A stretch of 64,000 bases of DNA from JAEUMD01 sp050250815 (GCA_050250815.1 JBFWNY010000009.1:1-64000), one strand, 5' to 3'; counted from the first letter of the stretch, positions 42,328 to 51,216 are shown. The notes: generated by a model from the letters alone, not told the origin. Translations and numbers: made by a program.

Positions 42328-43106
42328 CAGTAGGGATCTTTCCTGAGGCCCCAGTAGTAGAGCTTCTTCTTGAACCCGCGCACCAGCTTCGCAACCTTGC
42401 CCTTTGGGCGCGCCGGAATGGTCGGATCGGGCACGTTGCGACCGTGGCCGATGTGGCGCGCGACACCCGGCAGCAGATAAGCAACGGTGGCCCCATCCGT
42501 CTTGATGATCTGTGACATGGTGTCAGGATAGACGCGCGCAAACGGCGCATAGCGCAGATACATCGCCTTGGTGATGAGGCCGGGGTTGGGCGTCCAGCCG
42601 AAGAACTCGGGATGCGCATCGGGCAGCATGCGTCGAAAGACGACGCCGTCGTGCTCGAATTCCTCCGACCGCTGGCGGTACTTCGTGCGCACCTCGTCGA
42701 AGGCACGCACGCAAATGTTGGCAACGTCGGGACGGTGCGTCAGCACATGCTTCGCCGCCTCCCACTGCACAGGCCCGTCAAATCCCCAATCATCCTCCAG
42801 GTGGAAGATGAACGGCGTCTCGACATGCGCATAAAGGCGGTCGATCGAGGCCATGACGCCGGTCTTGCCTGTGCTCGTCAGGATCTTCGCGGCGGGATAG
42901 CTGCGCCGGACCTCGTCGATGATGGCGGCATCTCCCGAATCCTCGGAGATGATGAACCGTCCCCCCGGATTGAACCGCTGAAAGGACTCCATCGTTCGCG
43001 CCAGGAGATCGAGCCGGCCACAGCTGGTGATACACACGGTGACGTCGGCTGGAATGTCGGCGGCTTTCGCCTGCTGGTGCGCGCCGCTGTGCAAGGCAGC
43101 CGTCAT
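42327..43106 (-). CDS. Putative glycosyltransferase (GT2-like)
   Basis: A 259-residue protein with a GT-A-like fold: VTVCITSCGRLDLLARTMESF at the N terminus, FIISEDSGDAAIIDE, and an acidic HLEDDWGFDG motif that could be a metal site. The C-terminal end is basic (KGKVAKLVRGFKKKLYYWG), as in membrane-associated transferases. The ATG at 43106 has AAGAGG upstream. It overlaps the WaaE-like gene, so the two probably act on the same surface glycan. Confidence 0.78.
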   Translation of the reverse strand: MTAALHSGAHQQAKAADIPADVTVCITSCGRLDLLARTMESFQRFNPGGRFIISEDSGDAAIIDEVRRSYPAAKILTSTGKTGVMASIDRLYAHVETPFIFHLEDDWGFDGPVQWEAAKHVLTHRPDVANICVRAFDEVRTKYRQRSEEFEHDGVVFRRMLPDAHPEFFGWTPNPGLITKAMYLRYAPFARVYPDTMSQIIKTDGATVAYLLPGVARHIGHGRNVPDPTIPARPKGKVAKLVRGFKKKLYYWGLRKDPY

Positions 43107-43194
43107 CGAAACCTCTTGAGGGAAATTTCCCACGCCGCCACGCCTGATTGCACCATGGGCGCTGCCGTTGCAAGGCGGCCGAATGCACCGGGTC

Positions 43195-43572
43195 TCAGCT
43201 GTCGGCCTCGATGACCGCGACGCTCTCACCCGCGTGAACGTTGCGCAGCAGACGCACATCGTCGAGCGCCATCGCCCAGACGTTGCACGGGCTCGCCAGC
43301 CGTATTTCGCCGTCCCGGGAGATGGGCGTCGGACCGAAGCCGATGGCGATTGCATCGCCGTCCGGCCAGAAGGCGATCTCGCCCGGCTTCACCACGGCGC
43401 GGGCTCCCGGCTCCCGGCTGTGGCGCACCGGGGTGCCGAAATAGACCTCTTCCCCCCAGGTCTGAGCCTCCGCGTAGATCGGCAGCGACGCCCAGATTCG
43501 GTCAGCCGTGGATGTATCGAGCAGGCGCGCGCGAAGCGCCACGTCTCCCACCCGGATCAGAATCTCTCGCAT
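43195..43572 (-). CDS. Cyclophilin-like fold protein (TM1367-type), copy 1
   Basis: A 125-residue protein of the cyclophilin-like TM1367 type (DUF369). Characteristic segments are TWGEEVYFGTPV, PGEIAFWPDGDAIAIGFGPTPIS and AMALDDVRLLRNVHAGESVAV. The fold is like peptidyl-prolyl isomerases but the active-site residues differ, and function is unknown. It lies directly after a paralogous gene on the same strand (19 bases apart). Confidence 0.8.
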   Translation of the reverse strand: MREILIRVGDVALRARLLDTSTADRIWASLPIYAEAQTWGEEVYFGTPVRHSREPGARAVVKPGEIAFWPDGDAIAIGFGPTPISRDGEIRLASPCNVWAMALDDVRLLRNVHAGESVAVIEADS

Positions 43573-43591
43573 GCGGCCGCCCGAACAAAGC

Positions 43592-43984
43592 TTAACGGTC
43601 CGGACGCCCCGGCTCACGGCCGGTCATCCGCTCGAGGGCCACCATTTCACCGGTACGGACTGCCCGCAAGGCTTCCGGCTGACCAAGCAGGCGACCGACC
43701 ACGTTGAGCGGCTGCGGCAGCCTGATTTCGCCCGGCCGCGATATCGGGGTCGCACCGAACGGCACCATGATGCGGCGCTGCTCGGGCCAGTAGTAGACGT
43801 CACCCAGACGGCCGTTGATGCGCGCTCCGCGATCGCGCCCCATGCGCACGGGCAGCTCGAAGTGCAGGGTCTCTCCCCACGGCTCGGCTGCCGAGCGCAG
43901 CGGTAAGGCGGCCCAGAGCAGCGCGGCCGACGCCGTGTCGGCGAGTTCGACGTCGATCACGACGCGCCCCGCGGTGAGCCGCAT
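43592..43984 (-). CDS. Cyclophilin-like fold protein (TM1367-type), copy 2
   Basis: A 130-residue paralogue of the next gene: WGETLHFELPV, GDVYYWPEQRRIMVPFGATPIS and NVVGRLLGQPEALRAVRTGEMVAL align with it throughout. I chose the ATG at 43984, because the protein then begins like its paralogue (MRLTAGRVVIDVEL); a longer version from 44071 adds a 29-residue Arg/Pro-rich leader. It lies just downstream of the ketosynthase gene on the same strand. Confidence 0.75.
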   Translation of the reverse strand: MRLTAGRVVIDVELADTASAALLWAALPLRSAAEPWGETLHFELPVRMGRDRGARINGRLGDVYYWPEQRRIMVPFGATPISRPGEIRLPQPLNVVGRLLGQPEALRAVRTGEMVALERMTGREPGRPDR

Positions 43985-44131
43985 GAGGCGTGCTTCACCC
44001 GCAGCGCGCACGGCGCCCCGCGTCGCCGAAGCATCCGGCCGGGTTGGCGTACGCAGGAAGTTCGTCGGCATGGCGGGGCAGCGTTGCGCGCGATCGTGGC
44101 GGCAATGGAGCGATGGCCGCGAGGCGGCGCC

Positions 44132-45364
44132 TCAGGCTGGCGCCGGGCCGTAGACGACGACCGCATTGAGACCGCCGAACGCGAACGAATTCGACATCGC
44201 GAAGCGAACGGGCAACTGCCGTCCTACGTTGGGCACGTAGTCGAGATCGCAGCGCGGGTCGGGCTCGTCGAGACCGATGGTCGGCGGCACAAATCCGTCG
44301 TGGATCGCCTTGATGCACGCGATCGACTCGACGCCGCCGCCGGCTCCCAGCAGATGGCCGTGCATCGACTTGGTCGACGAAATAGCGAGCTTCTTGGCGT
44401 AGTCCCCGAAGACCGACTTGATGGCGTTGGTCTCGTTGACATCGTTGAGCGCGGTCGCCGTACCGTGGGCATTGAGGTAATCGACCTCGGAAGGATCGAT
44501 CCCGGCATCGTCCAGTGCGAATTGCATCGCCGAGCGTGGACCGTCGATGTCCGGGTTGACCATGTCCTTGCTGTCGGAAGACATGCCGAAGCCCAGCACC
44601 TCCGCCAGGATCTTGGCACCACGGCGCTTGGCGTGCTCGTACTCTTCGAGCACGAGGATGCCCGAGCCCTCCGCCAGCACTGTACCATTGCGCTTCTTGG
44701 AGAAGGGGAAACAGCCGTCCGGCGACAGCACGCGCATGGCCTGCCAAGTCCGCATCGAGCCGTAGGTGAGCACGGCTTCCGACGCGCCGGCGACACCGAC
44801 GTCGACGATGCCATGGCGGATGTAGTCGAGCGCCAGGCCGATCGCGTGAGTCGCAGTCGAGCAGGCCGAGCAGGTGGCGAACGTCGGCCCCTTGATGCCG
44901 TACTCGATGCCGACGTGGGCGGCGGCCGACGAACCGATGATGCGCAGCAGCGTCAGAGGATGGGTGGCGCGCTTGTTCTCGATGAACAGCGCCCGGTAGG
45001 CGCCTTCCACCGTCGAGTAGCCGCCGGCACCCGTGCCGATGATGCAGCACGAGCGATAGGGATTGTTGTAGGGACGCGGCAACCCGGCCATCGTCCAGGC
45101 CTCCTCGGCGGCCCGGCCGGCGAACCAGGAGTAGCGCTCACCGTACTGGATCTGCTTGCTCTTCACGTGTTTCGCCGGCTCGAAGCCTTTGATCTCGCCG
45201 GCGATGTGAATGTAGAGATCCTCGAGCGGGAAGTTCTCGATGCGGCTGACGCCGCACCGCCCCGCCTTGAGCGAAGACCAGAACTCGTCGACGTCGAGCC
45301 CGATGGGGGTCACGGCGCCCATGCCCGTGATCACGACGCGGCGCAAGCCGTCCGCTCTTTTCAT
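44132..45364 (-). CDS. Beta-ketoacyl-ACP synthase, FabF-like (NodE-like context)
   Basis: A 410-residue condensing enzyme. The catalytic Cys-His-His triad is present: Cys168 in ATCSACSTATHAIG, a histidine in NAHGTATALND and another in KSMHGHLLGAGG. The N terminus RRVVITGMGAVTPIG and the C-terminal FGGLNAVVVY are family features. It has its own short upstream acyl carrier protein gene (137 bases away, same strand), like the NodF/NodE pair or other specialised fatty-acyl systems. GAGGAA precedes the ATG at 45364. It is probably dedicated to a special acyl group. Confidence 0.9.
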   Translation of the reverse strand: MKRADGLRRVVITGMGAVTPIGLDVDEFWSSLKAGRCGVSRIENFPLEDLYIHIAGEIKGFEPAKHVKSKQIQYGERYSWFAGRAAEEAWTMAGLPRPYNNPYRSCCIIGTGAGGYSTVEGAYRALFIENKRATHPLTLLRIIGSSAAAHVGIEYGIKGPTFATCSACSTATHAIGLALDYIRHGIVDVGVAGASEAVLTYGSMRTWQAMRVLSPDGCFPFSKKRNGTVLAEGSGILVLEEYEHAKRRGAKILAEVLGFGMSSDSKDMVNPDIDGPRSAMQFALDDAGIDPSEVDYLNAHGTATALNDVNETNAIKSVFGDYAKKLAISSTKSMHGHLLGAGGGVESIACIKAIHDGFVPPTIGLDEPDPRCDLDYVPNVGRQLPVRFAMSNSFAFGGLNAVVVYGPAPA

Positions 45365-45462
45365 GGTTCCTCGTGCTCTCGTCTCCGCGCCACCTGTCGG
45401 CGGCACGGCGTTCAGTCATGGCTACGCCGGGAATTGAGCTGCGGCGGGCCGGCGATTTGCCG

Positions 45463-45479
45463 GAAGACAGGCTGTCTTC
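45463..45479. promoter_or_regulatory. 17-base palindrome between acyl carrier protein and ketosynthase genes
   Basis: GAAGACAG (45463-45470) and CTGTCTTC (45472-45479) are perfect arms around one base. The site lies 99 bases upstream of the ketosynthase start and could be an operator or a short hairpin. Confidence 0.4.
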
Positions 45480-45501
45480 ACCGCAGAAGCGAGAAAGTCG
45501 T

Positions 45502-45777
45502 TCACGCCTTGGCTGCGCCAGCGGCTGCCGGACCACCCGCGATCAGGCTCTTCACGCGATCAACCACCGAGCCAACCGTCTTGAAATCCTCGACCTCTTC
45601 GTTGGCGTTGTAGGGAATCTCGATCTGGAACGAATCCTCGATGTCGAAGACGATCATGGCAAGGTCGAGCGACTCGATCTTGAGATCCGTCAACGGCGTG
45701 GAGAGGTCGATGTCGTCCCGCGGCTCCTTCATGTGCTTCTTGAGGATGTCGATGATCTTGGTCGCGACTTCGTCCAT
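45502..45777 (-). CDS. Acyl carrier protein (specialised)
   Basis: A 91-residue carrier protein. The phosphopantetheine serine is Ser36 in DLKIESLDLAMIVFDIED; the usual DSL motif reads ESL, as in some specialised carriers. The rest (DLSTPLTDLKI, PYNANEEVEDF) fits a single ACP fold. It starts the KS operon and is unlike housekeeping AcpP by the ESL motif and the extended Ala/Gly tail. It probably works with the adjacent ketosynthase. Confidence 0.88.
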   Translation of the reverse strand: MDEVATKIIDILKKHMKEPRDDIDLSTPLTDLKIESLDLAMIVFDIEDSFQIEIPYNANEEVEDFKTVGSVVDRVKSLIAGGPAAAGAAKA

Positions 45778-46306
45778 CTCGGTCTCCCATCCGCGCCACC
45801 CTAGGGCTGCGGATCCTGATTACGTACCAACTGACTATTCCGGTGCTGCAGAGCACTCAAGATGAGGCCGTGCTTATACTTAAACGACACGCCCGTAAAG
45901 CGCGGCCCGGCTCATCTGCAAAGTCGATCTGCAACGCTGACCTTGGCGAAGCTTCCCGGTTCTCACCGAGGCCTTGCCGCCGTCATTCCGCCTCTTCTCT
46001 CCCAACGGTCCCAAGCCGGCTGTTCCAGCTGGAACAGAGCAGCATCGCGCACACCCAACGAGCAAACTTCATGCCGAGACACGGCACCGACGCACCGCAT
46101 GCCGACGGTGCGGCCAGCTCACCGGTGCAAAACGGGTGTGTCCTAGCGGAAACTCCTCAAAAAGTGTTCAATGTACGCGCATTATGCCTGCGTCAACTAG
46201 GCTGGACGAGAGCACGCCTCGCCGCAGTCCGCCCGGCACGGGATTTGCGGCATCGAATACTAGCGGCAGCGAGCCAAAAGCGCGAGCACCGCCAAGGGAG
46301 GAACGG
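45778..46306. promoter_or_regulatory. Long intergenic region with an 18-base palindrome
   Basis: No convincing gene lies in this 529-base stretch between the acyl carrier protein gene (minus) and fadD (plus). It must hold both promoters. The most striking element is the perfect palindrome CTGTTCCAGCTGGAACAG at 46020-46037. A weaker repeat GTGCT/AGCAC lies at 45842-45855. The stretch just before fadD ends in an excellent GGGAGG ribosome-binding site. Confidence 0.5.
46020..46037. promoter_or_regulatory. Perfect 18-base palindrome (putative operator)
   Basis: CTGTTCCAGCTGGAACAG is fully self-complementary, 243 bases downstream of the ACP start and 270 upstream of the fadD start. It does not match the alphaproteobacterial LexA box (GTTC-N7-GTTC) or the E. 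coli one (CTGT-N8-ACAG). It could be an operator for either divergent transcript. Confidence 0.5.
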
Positions 46307-48031
46307 ATGACAGCAGGCGCGGCCACGCCCAACCCCCGCGATGCCAACCCGCGGTGGCTCAAGTCCTACCCCGATGGCGTGGACTGGAGGCGGCCGATCG
46401 AGCCGCAGCCCCTCTATTCCCTGTTGGACAACGCTGCCGCGCGCTTCGGCGATCGTCCTGCCACGATCTTCTTTGGCAAGTCGATGACATACTCCGAACT
46501 GGCCCAGGCGGTGGAGCGCACCGCGGCCGGCCTGCAGCGGCTGGGCGTGCGCAAGGGCACCAAGGTCGGATTGTTCCTGCCCAACTGCCCGACCTTCGTC
46601 ATCTATTATTTCGCTGTACTGAAGATCGGCGGGGTCGTCGTCAACTACAATCCTCTCTATACGGTCGACGAACTCACTTTCCAGGTCAAGGACAGCGAGA
46701 CCGAGATGATGGTCACGCTGGACCTCAAGATCCTGTTCGACAAGGTCGAGGCGCTGCTCGACAAGGGCGCGCTGAAGCAGGCGATCGTGGCCCCGTTCCC
46801 CGCCCTGCTGCCGGGTACCAAATCGGTCCTCTTCAAGCTGTTCAAGGCGCGCGAGCTCGCCAGCCCTCAAGCCTCCAAGGTCCGTGACAAGGTGGTGAGC
46901 GACGGGCAGGTGACGGCCGACCACGGGCCGCGATCCCCGGTACCGATCGATCCCGTCAACGATCTCGCCGTGCTGCAGTACACCGGTGGCACGACAGGCA
47001 CGCCCAAGGGCGCCATGCTGACCCACGCCAACGTCTACGTGAACGTGCAGCAGGTCGCCGCCTGGGCGCCCGAACTCGCCGACGGCGTGGAGCGCGTGAT
47101 GGGCGTGCTGCCCTTCTTCCACGTGTTCGCGATGACGGTCGTCATGAACTATGCGATCGCCAAGGCGGCCCAGATGGTGATCATGCCGCGCTTCGTCCTC
47201 GACGACGCGCTGAAGCTGATCCACCAGTCGAGGCCAACCGTGATGCCAGGCGTGCCGACTCTGTTCAACGCGATCATGAACCACCCCAAGATCAAGAGCT
47301 ACGACCTGTCCTCGCTCAAGTTCTGCCTCTCGGGCGGCGCACCGCTGCCCGTCGAGGTGAAGCAGAAGTTCGAGTCCCTGACCGGGTGCAAGGTGGTGGA
47401 AGGTTACGGCCTGTCGGAAACCTCGCCCGTGGCGACGTGCAATCCCATCAGCGGTCCCGTCTACCCCGGCAAGATCGGCGTGCCGCTGCCGCTTACGTTC
47501 ATCTCGCTGCGCTCGCTCGACGATCCCGAGGTGGAGGTGCCGCACGGCGAGAAGGGCGAGGTCTGCATCGCGGGACCGCAGGTGATGAAGGGCTACTGGA
47601 AGCGGCCCGACGAAACCGCGGCGGTATTCACGCAGGATGGCTTCCTGCGCACGGGCGACGTGGCGCGCATGGACGAGAACGGGTTCTTCGCCATCGAGGA
47701 CCGCATCAAGGACCTCATCATCTGCTCGGGCTACAACGTCTACCCGCGGCAGATCGAGGAACGCATCTACGAGCATCCGGCGGTCGAGGAAGTGACCGTG
47801 ATCGGCATCAAGGACACCTACCGTGGCGAGGCGCCCAAGGCCTTCATCAAGCTCAAGGCGGGGGCCACGGCGACCGCTGACGACATCATGGCCCACCTGT
47901 CGAAGTCGCTGTCGAAGATCGAGCTGCCCGCGCAGATCGAATTCCGCGATCAGCTACCCAAGACGATGATCGGCAAGCTGTCCAAGAAGGAGCTGAAGCA
48001 GGAAGAAGCCGAGCGACAAAAGACGTCATGA
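46307..48031 (+). CDS. fadD: Long-chain fatty acid--CoA ligase
   Basis: A 574-residue acyl-CoA synthetase of the AMP-forming family that activates fatty acids for beta-oxidation. Landmarks are the P-loop-like YTGGTTGTPKGAMLTH, VEGYGLSETSPV and the FLRTGDVARMDENGFFAIEDRIKDLIICSGYNVYP region, with catalytic lysine near KTMIGKLSKKEL. The ATG at 46307 has GGGAGG 5 bases upstream; longer in-frame starts lie in noise. It overlaps the MerR regulator gene by four bases (ATGA). Confidence 0.95.
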   Translation: MTAGAATPNPRDANPRWLKSYPDGVDWRRPIEPQPLYSLLDNAAARFGDRPATIFFGKSMTYSELAQAVERTAAGLQRLGVRKGTKVGLFLPNCPTFVIYYFAVLKIGGVVVNYNPLYTVDELTFQVKDSETEMMVTLDLKILFDKVEALLDKGALKQAIVAPFPALLPGTKSVLFKLFKARELASPQASKVRDKVVSDGQVTADHGPRSPVPIDPVNDLAVLQYTGGTTGTPKGAMLTHANVYVNVQQVAAWAPELADGVERVMGVLPFFHVFAMTVVMNYAIAKAAQMVIMPRFVLDDALKLIHQSRPTVMPGVPTLFNAIMNHPKIKSYDLSSLKFCLSGGAPLPVEVKQKFESLTGCKVVEGYGLSETSPVATCNPISGPVYPGKIGVPLPLTFISLRSLDDPEVEVPHGEKGEVCIAGPQVMKGYWKRPDETAAVFTQDGFLRTGDVARMDENGFFAIEDRIKDLIICSGYNVYPRQIEERIYEHPAVEEVTVIGIKDTYRGEAPKAFIKLKAGATATADDIMAHLSKSLSKIELPAQIEFRDQLPKTMIGKLSKKELKQEEAERQKTS

Positions 48032-48507
48032 CGGCAGCAGACGGCAGCAGACCAGCATCGCGCACGGGCGTAGCAGCGGACGAGGACGCCGGCGAGGCGG
48101 AGCGCAGCTACAGCATCGGGGCACTCGCTGATGAATTCGGCATCACGACGCGCACGATCCGGTTCTACGAATCGCGCGGTCTCATCTCACCACAACGCAA
48201 GGGCACGAACCGCGTCTACTCGCGGCGCGACCGCGGCCGTCTCATCCTCATCCTGCGCGGCAAGAACCTGGGCTTCACCCTGGAGGACATCGCCGAGTAT
48301 CTGGCGCTCTACGACGACGACCCCTCGCAGCGGACGCAAACCGAAATGCTCATGGGAAAACTCGACGCGGCGATCGCCGATCTCATCGGCAAGCGCTCCG
48401 ATCTTGAACGCTCGATCGCCGACTTGCAGGAGCTGCGCGGCAAGTGCCTCGATTTCCTGGCGCGCAGCGCGGGCGCGCAGCGCCGGACCCGGCCGACCGG
48501 CGACTGA
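48028..48507 (+). CDS. MerR family regulator (LiuR-like)
   Basis: A 159-residue DNA-binding protein. After a ~25-residue leader the MerR helix-turn-helix YSIGALADEFGITTRTIRFYESRGLISPQRKG appears, followed by the wing, a coiled-coil dimer helix and a short tail. No metal-binding cysteine cluster is present, as in LiuR/SoxR-like regulators that sense metabolites. It is coupled to fadD, so it likely regulates fatty acid or branched-chain amino acid degradation. The only cysteine is in the C-terminal LRGKCLDFLA. Confidence 0.88.
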   Translation: MTAADGSRPASRTGVAADEDAGEAERSYSIGALADEFGITTRTIRFYESRGLISPQRKGTNRVYSRRDRGRLILILRGKNLGFTLEDIAEYLALYDDDPSQRTQTEMLMGKLDAAIADLIGKRSDLERSIADLQELRGKCLDFLARSAGAQRRTRPTGD

Positions 48508-48562
48508 CGTCGAGCCACAGGCCCGCCCCGTCCATGTCCGTTGAGGGCTCGCCGGTCCGCGC

Positions 48563-49876
48563 CTACCTGTAGAGATCCTGGCGCGTCGGCGGCAGCGGCG
48601 GCGGCCGCTTGGGCGACTTGGAGCACAGCGTCTGGAACAAGCGCGCCGAGCCTCTCTCGAAGACGATGGCACAACCTGCGAGATAGGCGACGTAGATCCG
48701 GTATTTTGCCTCGCCCACCAGCGCGATCGCCTCGTCCTTGCGCGCGACCAGACGATCGCACCACAGACGGCAGGTGCGCGCATAGTGCATGCGCCAGCCC
48801 TCCACGTCGTGGACCTCGAAACCAGCCAGCTCCATTTCCGCAACCGTGTGTCCGATGTCGTCGAGCGCACCACCGGGGAATATGTACTTGGCCAGCGCGC
48901 GCTGCTCCGGCCGCATGCGTTCGAGACGCAGCGGCTTGGCGCGCTTTGCACGGCGCGAGATCGCGTGATTGAGAAACAGGCCCTCATCGGCCAGCAGCGA
49001 GCGCATCTTGCGCATGTAGGCTGGGATGTTCTCAAGCCCGATCGCTTCATACATTCCGACTGAGGCGATCTTGTCGAACGTGCCTTTCACATTCGAAAAG
49101 TCGACGAGTTCGAACGTGACACGATCCTGCAACCCAAGCCGCGCCACCTTCTCGCGTGCGTAGGCGAGTTGCTCTTCCGACAGCGTGATGCCGTGCGCGC
49201 GGACGCCGTAATGCTGCGCCGCATGGCAGACCAAACCGCCCCAGCCCGAACCGATGTCGAGGAAGCGCTCGCCCGGCTTGAGGCGCAGCTTACGGCAGAC
49301 CATGTCGAGCTTGTTCTTCTGGGCGGTGGCCAGATCCTGCTCCCAGTCGTGGAAATAGGCACAGGTATAGACCATCTCCTCGCACAGAAAGAGCGCGTAG
49401 AAGTCGTTCGACAGGTCGTAGTGGAACTGGATGTAGTCCTTGTTGTCGGACGTCTTGCGGCGATTGCCGACGATGTCTCCCTCGAAGCCCCCCTGCTCCG
49501 ACGGCGCGGCGCCGGGTGCAAACAGGAACGGAGAAAGACGGCGTGCCAGGCGCAGAGCGTCGGTGCCCTTGATCTTGACCGAGCGGCCGCCGCTGTTGAG
49601 CTGCCGGCCGAAGTCGATCAGCGATCCGCCGGAGAAGTCGATGCGCTTGTCGATGTAGTGGCGGATGACGGTGTCGAGGCTCGGCCGGCGCAGCGTCGAG
49701 GCAATGACACCCGGATCGGCGATCGCGATCTCGAATGCGCTCTGCGCATCCGGCCCCAGCGGCACGCGCGATCCATCCCACAGCCTGACGAATGCGTCGA
49801 GCCGCAGCGACTGCGCCAGATCGGCGATCAGCGCCTTGGCGGCCGCAAGCTGTTTGTCAGCAGCGTTGGCTCCCAA
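48563..49876 (-). CDS. cfa: Cyclopropane-fatty-acyl-phospholipid synthase
   Basis: A 437-residue SAM-dependent methyltransferase that converts cis double bonds of membrane lipids into cyclopropane rings. The core is FHYDLSNDFYALFL, EMVYTCAYFHDWEQDL and the SAM-binding FLDIGSGWGGLVCHAA, with FDKIASVGMYEAIG. The start is likely a TTG at 49876 because AGGGGG lies 7 bases upstream and no ATG is available in a suitable place. It is the last gene of the minus-strand beta-oxidation run and starts 35 bases after the thiolase stop codon. Confidence 0.9.
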   Translation of the reverse strand: MGANAADKQLAAAKALIADLAQSLRLDAFVRLWDGSRVPLGPDAQSAFEIAIADPGVIASTLRRPSLDTVIRHYIDKRIDFSGGSLIDFGRQLNSGGRSVKIKGTDALRLARRLSPFLFAPGAAPSEQGGFEGDIVGNRRKTSDNKDYIQFHYDLSNDFYALFLCEEMVYTCAYFHDWEQDLATAQKNKLDMVCRKLRLKPGERFLDIGSGWGGLVCHAAQHYGVRAHGITLSEEQLAYAREKVARLGLQDRVTFELVDFSNVKGTFDKIASVGMYEAIGLENIPAYMRKMRSLLADEGLFLNHAISRRAKRAKPLRLERMRPEQRALAKYIFPGGALDDIGHTVAEMELAGFEVHDVEGWRMHYARTCRLWCDRLVARKDEAIALVGEAKYRIYVAYLAGCAIVFERGSARLFQTLCSKSPKRPPPLPPTRQDLYR

Positions 49877-49911
49877 GTACGTCCCCCTAAGATTTGAATT
49901 CGATTCCGCAA

Positions 49912-51216
49912 TCAGGCGGCAACTGCCGCGCCTGCGGTCTTCGGACTTTCCATGATCGCGGCGACGCCCATGCCGCCGGCGGTACAGATGGAGATGAGCC
50001 CGCGACCACCGTTCTCCGCCAGGAGCTCGGCGAGGTTGGCGGCGATGCGCGCTCCCGTCGCTGCAAACGGATGACCGAATGCTATCGACGAGCCTTTGAC
50101 GTTCATCTTCGAGCGATCGATTGAGCCCAGCGGCGCGTCGAGTCCCAAGTGAGTGCGGCAGTACTCGGGGTCTTCCCACGCTTTGAGCGTAGCCAGCACC
50201 TGCGCGGCGAAAGCCTCGTGGATCTCATAGAAATCGAAATCCTGCAGTTTCAGGCCCGCCCGCTTCAACAGCTTGGCCACCGCGATGGTCGGCGCCATCA
50301 GCAGCCCCTCGCCGGCCACGAAGTCGTTGGCGGCGGTCTGCGCGAACGTGAGATAGGCTTTCACCGGAAGCCCGCGCGCTGCGGCCCATTCCTCCGAGGC
50401 CAGCAGCACGGTCGACGCGCCATCGGTGAGCGGTGTCGAGTTGCCCGCCGTCATCGTGCCCTTGTCCGTCTTGTCGAAGGCGGTCTTGAGCGTGCCGAGC
50501 TTTTCCAGGTTCACGTCCTCGCGCACGTTGTTGTCGCGATAGACGCCCGCGCACGGCACGAGCAGACGGTCCATCCAGCCCTCGCGATACGCTGCGGAAG
50601 CCTTGGTGTGGCTTTCGTAGGCGAGCTGGTCCTGCGCCTCGCGGGAGATATTCCACTCGCGCGCCATTAGCTCGCAATGCTGGCCCATGCCGAGGCCCGT
50701 GCGCGGCTCGGCCGTCGACGGCGGCAGCGGCGCCAGCTCGGCCGGCGACAGTCCCTTGAACACCTTGAGCTTGTCGACCGCGGACTTCTTCTGGCCGAAC
50801 TCAGCAAGACGGTGGGCGAATTTCTTGGAGAACACGATGGGCGGGTCCGACGTCGTGTCCGAGCCCAAAGCGATCGCGCAATCGATTTCGCCGGTGGCGA
50901 TCTTGGCCGCCGAGCCCATCGCCGCCTGCAGGCTGGTGCCGCACGCCTGCATCATCGTGATGCCCGGCGTGGACGTCGCGAGCTTGGTGCCAAGCACGGC
51001 TTCGCGGGCGATGTTCCAGTCCTTCGAGTGCGTGACCACCGCGCCACCGACCACCTCGTCGATGTGCACACCGGCAAGGCCATAGCGATCGACCAGGCCG
51101 TTGAGTGCCGTGGTCATCATGTCGAGGTTGGTGAGATCGGCATAAAGCGTATTGGAGCGGCAGAAGGGAATGCGGATACCGCCGAGGACGGCGACGCGGC
51201 GCAGGCTGCTGGTCAT
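49912..51216 (-). CDS. fadI: Acetyl-CoA C-acyltransferase (FadI-like thiolase)
   Basis: A 434-residue thiolase that cleaves 3-ketoacyl-CoA. The nucleophilic cysteine is in MMQACGTSLQAAMG, the catalytic histidine in IAFGHPFAATGAR and the second cysteine in CTAGGMGVAA. The length and internal layout fit the FadI type, not the short FadA type. It lies 94 bases after the FadJ gene stop on the minus strand, and 35 bases before cfa. Confidence 0.94.
   Translation of the reverse strand: MTSSLRRVAVLGGIRIPFCRSNTLYADLTNLDMMTTALNGLVDRYGLAGVHIDEVVGGAVVTHSKDWNIAREAVLGTKLATSTPGITMMQACGTSLQAAMGSAAKIATGEIDCAIALGSDTTSDPPIVFSKKFAHRLAEFGQKKSAVDKLKVFKGLSPAELAPLPPSTAEPRTGLGMGQHCELMAREWNISREAQDQLAYESHTKASAAYREGWMDRLLVPCAGVYRDNNVREDVNLEKLGTLKTAFDKTDKGTMTAGNSTPLTDGASTVLLASEEWAAARGLPVKAYLTFAQTAANDFVAGEGLLMAPTIAVAKLLKRAGLKLQDFDFYEIHEAFAAQVLATLKAWEDPEYCRTHLGLDAPLGSIDRSKMNVKGSSIAFGHPFAATGARIAANLAELLAENGGRGLISICTAGGMGVAAIMESPKTAGAAVAA

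Noticed and set aside
46020..46037. LexA box reading of the 18-base palindrome
   Set aside because: The spacing is CTGT-N10-ACAG, not CTGT-N8-ACAG, and the alphaproteobacterial GTTC-N7-GTTC form is absent.
45843..46310. Plus-strand open frame in the ACP-fadD intergenic region, with another in-frame upstream extension of fadD
   Set aside because: No ribosome-binding site; composition is Arg/Ser/Pro-rich; the GGGAGG at 46296-46301 marks the true fadD start.
46193..47896. A 567-codon open frame antisense to fadD
   Set aside because: Shadow of the real fadD frame; no ribosome-binding site and no recognisable domain.
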